From NCBI GenBank assembly GCA_902767465.1, contig CACXHM010000211.1, positions 1-11,870 of the forward strand: DNA of 11,870 bases, written 5' to 3'. This document shows positions 7,375 through 11,870 of this stretch, one piece after another (the first letter of the stretch is position 1; each line of letters begins with the position of its first letter). The notes beneath the pieces were generated by a model. The model ran no database searches. It had not been told where the DNA came from and was given only the letters and a program-made list of their open reading frames with translations. Source of the stretch: an uncultured Bacteroidia bacterium (GTDB lineage Bacteria; Bacteroidota; Bacteroidia; Bacteroidales; UBA932). Made by a program: the position numbers and the translations under genes.

Positions 7375-8635
7375 AAAATACGTTTACTCCGCTCTTGCAG
7401 TGCTGGTGGCCCTCCTGATTCTGATCATGATGATTCCATCCGGGAAAAAGGCACCATCCAGGCGTATCAGCGGCATCAACGCAGTTCTCACAAACGAAAT
7501 GTCCGACACAGCCTCGCTTTCCAAGCTGGACCGCGACATCCGCACATTCATGCAGAGATGGCAGATCCGCGGGCTTGAACTGTGCATCACCCGAAACGAT
7601 TCACTTATATATGCCAAAGGTTACGGCAAGGCCGATGATGACGAACCGATGCGGCCGGGCACAATAATGCGCGTAGCATCGGTAAGCAAACTCATCACTG
7701 CAGCCGGGATCATGAAACTGGTGGAACAGGGTAAACTCAGCCTTTCCGACAGAGTTTTCGGCACCGAGGGCATACTGAGCGACACGGAATTCACAGAAAA
7801 CCTTGCCGAAAAAGCTTACAGGGACATTACAGTGGAGCAGTTGCTGCGGCACGAGGCCGGACTGAGCATTCGCCGGGGAGATCCGATGTTCACGACCCGG
7901 GACCTGATGAACATCTATCATCTCGACAAAGCGCCCGACCAGCACAAGCTTACATCAATAGCCGTACGGCGCAGGCTGGGCTACCGTCCCGGAAAAGGGC
8001 ATGAATACTCCAATTTCGGATATCTGCTGCTAAGCATGATTATTGAGCGTAAAACCGGTATGGACTACGAGAAATGGATGCAGAAAAACGTACTTGAACC
8101 CGCCGGATGCGAGGATTTCCATCTTGCCCACAATACCTACGAAGAGCGTCACCCGGGGGAAACCCGTTATTACATGCATGACAATGACCCGAAAGTGCCA
8201 AAATACGACAACACCCCCGATTCGGTGGTCCGTTGCTATGGAGGGAACAACATCCGGGCGCTGAAAGGTGCCGGAGCATGGGTATGTTCGGGCCCTGAGC
8301 TTGCACGATTCATCGCTTCCATCGACGGAAAGCCGCAGATTCCGGACATCTTGTCTATAAAAAGCATACGGAAAATGACATATACTGGTGAAGAGCATAA
8401 GTTTGGACTCGGGTGGAACAGCACCAGCCCGCAAAAAGGCTGGCAGCGCACCGGATCGTTGTCCGGAACCAGTGCCTATGTCAATCTCTTCCCGGACGGA
8501 GAATGCTGGATACTCATCTCCAACACGCACGCATGGAAAGGACCGCGTTTTTCCAAAACGATCCACAATCTCATAGTGCAGAGCCGGCAGCGCTACAGCA
8601 AAATGCTTCCTGCAAGGGACTTGTTTAATAACTGA
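7349..8635 (+). CDS. membrane-anchored serine hydrolase, beta-lactamase / class C PBP-like family
   Basis: The 428-residue protein has a basic N-terminus and one membrane helix (about residues 11-29). The rest is a Beta-lactamase (PF00144-type) domain facing the periplasm. The nucleophile motif SxxK is S111-V-S-K114 in MRVASVSKLIT. The second motif is Y220-S-N222 in EYSNFGYLLL. The third motif is RTG (367-369) in QRTGSLSGT, where many relatives have HTG or KTG. Members include DD-peptidases, esterases and amide hydrolases acting on peptidoglycan or D-amino acid substrates; the exact one is unknown. No ATG is available before the membrane helix. TTG at 7349 gives MKKVKLRNKK and overlaps the MATE gene by 26 bp; GTG at 7358 is an alternative. 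It closes the four-gene operon. Confidence 0.88.
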   Translation: MKKVKLRNKKYVYSALAVLVALLILIMMIPSGKKAPSRRISGINAVLTNEMSDTASLSKLDRDIRTFMQRWQIRGLELCITRNDSLIYAKGYGKADDDEPMRPGTIMRVASVSKLITAAGIMKLVEQGKLSLSDRVFGTEGILSDTEFTENLAEKAYRDITVEQLLRHEAGLSIRRGDPMFTTRDLMNIYHLDKAPDQHKLTSIAVRRRLGYRPGKGHEYSNFGYLLLSMIIERKTGMDYEKWMQKNVLEPAGCEDFHLAHNTYEERHPGETRYYMHDNDPKVPKYDNTPDSVVRCYGGNNIRALKGAGAWVCSGPELARFIASIDGKPQIPDILSIKSIRKMTYTGEEHKFGLGWNSTSPQKGWQRTGSLSGTSAYVNLFPDGECWILISNTHAWKGPRFSKTIHNLIVQSRQRYSKMLPARDLFNN

Positions 8636-8652
8636 TTTTTTTACTATCTTTA
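8621..8652 (+). promoter_or_regulatory. Bacteroidota-type promoter before the glycosyl hydrolase gene
   Basis: TTG at 8621-8623 and TATCTTTA at 8645-8652 (one mismatch to TAnnTTTG) are 21 bp apart. The -33 lies in the last codons of the serine hydrolase gene. The -7 ends 6 bp before the GTG start at 8659, so a transcript from here would be nearly leaderless. Read-through from the upstream operon is also possible. Confidence 0.5.
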
Positions 8653-8658
8653 CACTTC

Positions 8659-9810
8659 GTGAGAAGGCGTTTATTCCATATTGTCATATTGTGCATTTTC
8701 GTATGCACCCGTGCGCTTGCCCAGCAGGATACCGTCATGCAGCATGACAACTCTCCTGAGGAAATCCGAGGGGCATGGCTGGCAACCGTTGCCGGTCTCG
8801 ACTGGCCGGACTGCGATGAAGCGGCAATTATCCAGCAGTTTCATCTGATTGAACAGATCCGGGGACTTCGGGAGGTCGGATGCAACACACTCTTCTTCCA
8901 GGTTGTGAGCAACATGGATGCCCTCTACCCTTCCAAACTCCTTCCATGGAGTGCCGTGCTTACCGGCACCGAAGGGCGCAGCCCCGGCTATGATCCTCTC
9001 GCCCTTGCGGTAAAAGTTGCCCATGAATGCGGCATGCAGATCCATGCCTGGATAAACCCGCTGCGCGTTTGCCGCGATGACGTCACTCCTCACGACAGCA
9101 TGCATGTGAGCATCTCGCATCCTGACTGGGTGCAGAACTACCGCCACAAACTTTACCTTGATCCCGGCAATCCTGAAGTCGTGGATTTTCTCAGGCAGAT
9201 TGCCTGCGAGATTGTCGGACGCTACGATGTGGACGGGCTGCATATCGACGATTATTTTTATCCGGACGGACTGCGCAAAGACGGGAAAGGATGGAATAAT
9301 GACATGTACAGGCTATATGGCAATGGAAGATCGCTTGACGATTGGCGGTATGCGACCATCAACAATGTGGTTGCAACCCTTTGCAAAGCCACACATGAGA
9401 CAAATCCGGATGCAGTGTTCGGTGTATCTCCCTCCGGCAGGCTTGTTAATACCTGCCACCTCTATGCTGATCCGCGAATGTGGGTCGCTGAAGGCAGCGT
9501 GGATTATCTTGCACCTCAGATCTACTGGGCGATTGGACGGGGGGATGCAGCCGCCTTCGAAACCGTGCTGGACAGCTGGGCCTTTATCGCCAAGGGGGTT
9601 CCCGTGTATGTGGGGCTGGCTGCCTACAAGTATGCCCAGGGCATAACCAAGGGCCTGGATGCTCCATATCTTTCGATTTCGGAGTTTGGGCGCGAACTCG
9701 AACTGTGCCGGTCAGCATGGTACGTAAAAGGGCATATCTGGTTCAGAACCAAAGATATACTGCAAAGCGACTTCAAAGCATATATTTTGTCGGAACTATA
9801 CGAAGATTAA
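8659..9810 (+). CDS. exported GHL10-family glycosyl hydrolase (DigH/YngK-like)
   Basis: The 383-residue protein starts with a signal peptide (MRRRLFHIVILCIFVC...ALA, likely cut before QQ near residue 22) and lacks a lipobox. The mature part matches the GHL10 / DUF187 TIM-barrel family: EIRGAWLATVAGLDWP (35-48), GCNTLFFQVVSNMDALYPS, MQIHAWINPLR, LYLDPGNPEV, the acidic active-site strand GLHIDDYFYP (D197, D198), FGVSPSGR, and YLAPQIYW. In E. coli the family member DigH is an outer-membrane lipoprotein that cleaves denuded peptidoglycan glycan strands at division; the substrate here is inferred from family only. Many Bacteroidota homologues are longer, with C-terminal beta-sandwich modules, whereas this one ends with the barrel. 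GTG at 8659 is the start that gives the signal peptide; an in-frame TAA lies ten codons upstream. The next gene starts 19 bp after its stop. Confidence 0.88.
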   Translation: MRRRLFHIVILCIFVCTRALAQQDTVMQHDNSPEEIRGAWLATVAGLDWPDCDEAAIIQQFHLIEQIRGLREVGCNTLFFQVVSNMDALYPSKLLPWSAVLTGTEGRSPGYDPLALAVKVAHECGMQIHAWINPLRVCRDDVTPHDSMHVSISHPDWVQNYRHKLYLDPGNPEVVDFLRQIACEIVGRYDVDGLHIDDYFYPDGLRKDGKGWNNDMYRLYGNGRSLDDWRYATINNVVATLCKATHETNPDAVFGVSPSGRLVNTCHLYADPRMWVAEGSVDYLAPQIYWAIGRGDAAAFETVLDSWAFIAKGVPVYVGLAAYKYAQGITKGLDAPYLSISEFGRELELCRSAWYVKGHIWFRTKDILQSDFKAYILSELYED

Positions 9811-9816
9811 TCTTTT
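9786..9816 (+). promoter_or_regulatory. possible weak promoter of the Cys-rich lipoprotein gene
   Basis: TTTG at 9786-9789 is followed after 19 bp by AATCTTTT at 9809-9816, which matches TAnnTTTG at six of eight positions counting the two free ones. The spacing is right but the -7 is poor. The -7 overlaps a perfect palindrome at 9803-9814. Confidence 0.3.
9803..9814. promoter_or_regulatory. 12-bp perfect palindrome, possible operator
   Basis: AAGATTAATCTT is a perfect dyad with no spacer, overlapping the stop codon of the glycosyl hydrolase gene and 15 bp before the ATG of the Cys-rich lipoprotein. It overlaps the candidate -7 element, the right place for a repressor site. It is AT-rich and short, so chance is possible. 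Confidence 0.25.
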
Positions 9817-9829
9817 AAATATCAATGTC

Positions 9830-10603
9830 ATGAAAAAGTTTTACAACATTTTTGCGGTTTGTGCGGCAGTGTCCGTGCTCGCAGTATCCTGTTGCGGCGG
9901 CAAGCAGAAAGTGTGCGCCGTGGTTGCCGGCCCCGATAAAGTGGCTGCCGTTGTGATTGAATATCCCGAGGCCATTGATGCCGAATCAGTCTGCCCCGAG
10001 GCTTATGTAGTTGATGGTGAGGAGGTTGTTTGCACCAAGCTTGTCGATGGCAACAAGGTGATTGTAGCCTTGAAGAAGGACTGCTGCGGCAAGCATGAAG
10101 GCTGCGAAAAGAAGGCTTGTGACGAAGCCAAGCCGGAGTGCGATAAGCCTGCATGCGACAAGAAGGCAGAATGCGACAAGCCCTGCCCTAAAGACGCAGA
10201 CAAAAAACCTTGCTGCAAAGAAAAGTGCGATATACCCGTTCCAGACGTTTCAGTGAAGCAGGTGGTTGACATCAAAACAGCTGAAGGAAAGGTTGTAAAG
10301 GCATGGAAGAAAGCTGTCAAAGCTTCTGAGGCAGTTCCCGCCCACAAAGGCCACAAGCATCATCATGCCGTTAAGCCTGAATGCTGCAAGGAAGGCGCAG
10401 AATGCTGCGTCGAGGGAGCAGATTGCTGCAAACCCGTTTGCGATAAGCCTTCTTGCGAAGAAAAGGCAGAGTGTGGCGAGAAGCCTGCATGCAAAGAAAA
10501 AGCAGAGTGCGGTGAAAAGCCCGAATGTGGCAAAGGCCATTGCGACAAGCCTGCCGATCAGCAGTGTTCCAAGTGCAAAGAAGCTGCTGCCGCGACAGAG
10601 TAA
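9830..10603 (+). CDS. cysteine-rich repeat lipoprotein, possibly metal-binding, unknown family
   Basis: This 257-residue protein is one I do not recognise. A signal peptide (MKKFYNIFAVCAAVSVLAVSC) ends in a lipobox-like AVSC, with C21 the likely lipidated residue. It holds 32 Cys, in two blocks: residues 85-133 (11 Cys) and 185-249 (15 Cys), spaced mostly C-x4-C and C-x5-C, with adjacent pairs at 21-22, 85-86, 128-129, 185-186, 192-193 and 199-200. A His-rich stretch, HKGHKHHH, lies at 172-179. Most spacer residues are Lys, Glu, Asp and Pro. Residues about 35-83 and 138-168 look like beta strands of one Ig-like domain, resembling the N-terminal Ig-like domain of Bacteroidota esterases (EVVCTKLVDGNKVIVAL ... 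QVVDIKTAEGKVVKAW), with the first Cys block inserted. The composition suggests metal binding or a redox or structural thiol role; this is inference. Strong hairpins follow it. Confidence 0.85.
   Translation: MKKFYNIFAVCAAVSVLAVSCCGGKQKVCAVVAGPDKVAAVVIEYPEAIDAESVCPEAYVVDGEEVVCTKLVDGNKVIVALKKDCCGKHEGCEKKACDEAKPECDKPACDKKAECDKPCPKDADKKPCCKEKCDIPVPDVSVKQVVDIKTAEGKVVKAWKKAVKASEAVPAHKGHKHHHAVKPECCKEGAECCVEGADCCKPVCDKPSCEEKAECGEKPACKEKAECGEKPECGKGHCDKPADQQCSKCKEAAAATE
10379..10441 (+). repeat. three tandem 21-bp repeats encoding (E/D)-C-C-x-x-x-x
   Basis: Within the Cys-rich lipoprotein, three consecutive 21-bp units (10379-10399, 10400-10420, 10421-10441) encode ECCKEGA, ECCVEGA and DCCKPVC. The bases around GAATGCTGC are nearly identical between units, which suggests recent slippage or duplication. 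Confidence 0.75.
10460..10531 (+). repeat. two tandem 36-bp repeats encoding EKAECGEKP-x-C-x
   Basis: Units 10460-10495 and 10496-10531 encode EKAECGEKPACK and EKAECGEKPECG (residues 211-222 and 223-234). They differ in two residues and in several third codon positions, so the protein pattern appears to be under selection and is not merely a fresh DNA duplication. Confidence 0.75.
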
Positions 10604-10619
10604 GTCAGCTTCTGGTCAC

Positions 10620-10669
10620 AGTTACACTTCTCCCGACTCGGTCATGTGAAGTGTAACTATCTTATTTTC
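10620..10669 (+). terminator. hairpin with T-rich tail after the Cys-rich lipoprotein gene
   Basis: A perfect 11-bp inverted repeat (AGTTACACTTC at 10620-10630, GAAGTGTAACT at 10648-10658) encloses a 17-nt loop that itself contains the palindrome CCGACTCGG (10633-10641). A T-rich stretch follows (10659-10669). It lies 17 bp after the stop codon. The long loop is unusual for a simple terminator, so an additional regulatory or mRNA-protecting role is possible. Confidence 0.55.
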
Positions 10670-10683
10670 AAAATATTAATAAG

Positions 10684-10719
10684 AAGTTGTCTATGTAGTT
10701 TTACATAGACAACTTTTAT
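10684..10719. terminator. strong bidirectional intrinsic terminator between convergent genes
   Basis: A perfect 14-bp stem (AAGTTGTCTATGTA at 10684-10697, TACATAGACAACTT at 10702-10715) closes a GTTT loop. On the plus strand it runs into TTTTATAAAT; on the minus strand into CTTATTAATATT. It sits between the Cys-rich lipoprotein gene (ends 10603) and the convergent ComEC-family gene (ends 10757), so it can stop transcription from both sides. Confidence 0.8.
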
Positions 10720-10756
10720 AAATATCTGTTTATCAAGTACTTCCACTTCACGCTAC

Positions 10757-11870
10757 TTATAGTTCGGCGATAATAGATATTACTGATAAAAGCAGGGTAG
10801 CAAAGAAGTCGGTTAGGTCCAGCAACACATCCGGACAGATGCCCAGGGCAAAAAGAGTTGCAGAAACTATCGCAAACGGCATCAAAGCCGAAACCAGTGG
10901 CAGCGCCAGCAGGTTGGTGAGAAGGAAATATCTGGGGAAAGTGCCAAAAACCACCCACACCAGAGGAGCGGTGAACAGTTGGCAGGAGATGCTTAGCGCC
11001 ATGGATGACCAGATCCAGCGCATCGGCCCGGTAGTTCTCTTTCTATCTTTCCCTTGTCTAACAGGCAAAGTGTTCACAGCATCCATAGCTTTCCAGGGAC
11101 TCTTGCCATTACCGTGAGAAGCATCATACCATCCGTCCAACACCGGGAACAGCGTAAAGATCCCCAACATCGCGAGGTAACTGAGTTGGAAACCGACCGA
11201 ACGGATTACTTCCGGGGAAAGACATAACTGAATCATCAGCGCGCAGCACCATACAGAAATTGGCGTCTTGCACCGATCCGGGAAAAAGCGCATCAATTCG
11301 TTGATTCCGATAAAAAGCAGAGCACGCACTATTGAAGGAGAGGCCCCTGTCATAATCGCGTAGAAAGCGCATACAGATACGATGACCGCGCTCCTCGCCG
11401 CCATCATGATCCGGCCGTTTCCGAATACGGACATAACCCGGCCCAGCAGCAGATAAATTACCCCCAGATGCAACCCGCTCAACGCCAGGATGTGGGATGC
11501 GCCGGCAGTGCGGAACGCTACTATGGTGTCCCGGGAAAGAGCCTCCTTTGAACCAGTGAGAAGGGCCTGCAGCAAGGCTCCGGTTTTCTCGTGGGCAAAC
11601 GGCAGGCTGCGCACCAGCGCTATTGTCCGTCCCAGGGCCCGTTCGAAAACCGACATCCCGACGCCGGAGGGGTAAAGGGCCTGTGGCTGCCCCAAAATAT
11701 CAACCGCAGACATTGCCGCCTCTCCCAGACCGGAGGGGTAAAGGGCACGTGACTCCCCAAAAAGGCCGCCCGCGGGCATTGCCCCTCCGGCAGTGCTGAA
11801 AACATCGAGAAGGCCGGGGCCCGTCGGCAAAATTCCGCAAAACATCCCGAGTGCGAGAAAAAGGAGCATA
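10757..11870 (-). CDS. ComEC/Rec2-family DNA-uptake channel protein (5' end outside window)
   Basis: The frame is open from the TAA at 10759-10757 to the right edge, over 370 codons; the ATG at 11869 may be internal and the true start lies beyond. Counting from that Met, residues about 94-140 carry the Competence-domain signature: GALLQALLTGSKEALSRDT, AFRTAGASHILALSGLHLGVIY (SGLH at 131-134). Many hydrophobic helices follow, including GASPSIVRALLF, GFQLSYLAMLGIF and FPRYFLLTNLLALPLV. ComEC forms the inner-membrane channel carrying single-stranded DNA into the cytoplasm during transformation. The protein ends after the channel helices, with no C-terminal metallo-beta-lactamase-like nuclease domain. 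The OB-fold (DUF4131) region usually preceding the Competence domain is not visible in the 90 residues before it; that stretch holds a 22-residue tandem repeat instead. Confidence 0.88.
   Translation of the reverse strand, partial: MLLFLALGMFCGILPTGPGLLDVFSTAGGAMPAGGLFGESRALYPSGLGEAAMSAVDILGQPQALYPSGVGMSVFERALGRTIALVRSLPFAHEKTGALLQALLTGSKEALSRDTIVAFRTAGASHILALSGLHLGVIYLLLGRVMSVFGNGRIMMAARSAVIVSVCAFYAIMTGASPSIVRALLFIGINELMRFFPDRCKTPISVWCCALMIQLCLSPEVIRSVGFQLSYLAMLGIFTLFPVLDGWYDASHGNGKSPWKAMDAVNTLPVRQGKDRKRTTGPMRWIWSSMALSISCQLFTAPLVWVVFGTFPRYFLLTNLLALPLVSALMPFAIVSATLFALGICPDVLLDLTDFFATLLLSVISIIAEL
11664..11795 (-). repeat. two tandem 66-bp imperfect repeats in the ComEC-family gene
   Basis: A 17-bp core, CCGGAGGGGTAAAGGGC on the plus strand, occurs identically at 11664-11680 and 11730-11746, exactly 66 bp apart. 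The translated 22-residue units both end in ALYPSG(L/V)G and share Ala-Met and Gly at matching positions, ten identities of 22. It is in frame, so it is a domestic duplication in the coding region. Confidence 0.7.

Noticed and set aside
10379..10531. Short regularly spaced repeats resembling a CRISPR array
   Set aside because: The repeats are in-frame coding units of the Cys-rich lipoprotein with no unique spacers of constant length.
10003..10548. Minus-strand open frames opposite the Cys-rich lipoprotein gene
   Set aside because: They are low-complexity mirror images of the repeat-rich plus-strand gene, without start signals or recognisable domains.
1..11870. Mobile elements, phage genes or defence systems
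   Set aside because: I saw no transposase, integrase, terminal repeats, phage structural genes or known defence domains. The tRNA has no visible attachment-site duplication nearby.

Overview
This window looks like chromosomal DNA from a member of the order Bacteroidales (Bacteroidota). Four things point there: an outer-membrane TonB-dependent-receptor-like beta barrel, the rsmD/DUF3822 pair, an FKBP-type lipoprotein following an NrnA-type DHH phosphoesterase, and several promoters of the Bacteroidota form (a -33 TTG/TTTG element about 20 bp from a -7 TAnnTTTG element) with no Shine-Dalgarno sequences before the genes. Base composition is roughly balanced. A Rikenellaceae-like or uncultured gut/rumen Bacteroidales lineage is plausible, but I cannot fix the genus. 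Coding density is very high, and at least four of the eleven protein genes appear to use GTG or TTG starts.

Layout. (1) Positions 1-2037, minus strand: a TonB-dependent-receptor-like outer-membrane protein that runs off the left edge. (2) 2041-2156, plus strand: a promoter and tRNA-Val(GAC), whose 3' end overlaps the stop codon of the convergent rsmD. (3) 2154-3861, minus strand: a compact operon with a membrane-anchored protein of unknown function, a half-length DUF3822 protein and rsmD (16S rRNA m2G966 methyltransferase). (4) 3862-3952: a short divergent promoter region. (5) 3953-8635, plus strand: a tight operon of nrnA-like phosphoesterase, tandem-FKBP lipoprotein, MATE exporter and beta-lactamase-family serine hydrolase, joined by overlaps or gaps of a few bases. 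(6) 8621-10715, plus strand: a second promoter driving an exported GHL10-type glycosyl hydrolase (DigH/YngK-like), then a very cysteine-rich lipoprotein, then two strong hairpins. (7) 10757-11870, minus strand: the C-terminal part of a ComEC/Rec2-family channel, running off the right edge and convergent with (6).

Most genes are recognisable housekeeping or envelope functions: nucleotide and oligoribonucleotide turnover, envelope protein folding, efflux, peptidoglycan or glycan processing, DNA uptake and ribosome maturation. The most unusual object is the 257-residue lipoprotein at 9830-10603. It has 32 cysteines, a His-rich stretch and short tandem Cys repeats. Its cysteine-free flanks look like a split Ig-like domain, so a metallothionein-like Cys block appears to have been inserted into a beta-sandwich. 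Other points worth a second look are the half-length DUF3822 protein, a 22-residue tandem duplication in the ComEC-family protein where an OB-fold region might be expected, the nearly leaderless promoters, and the tRNA/rsmD overlap.
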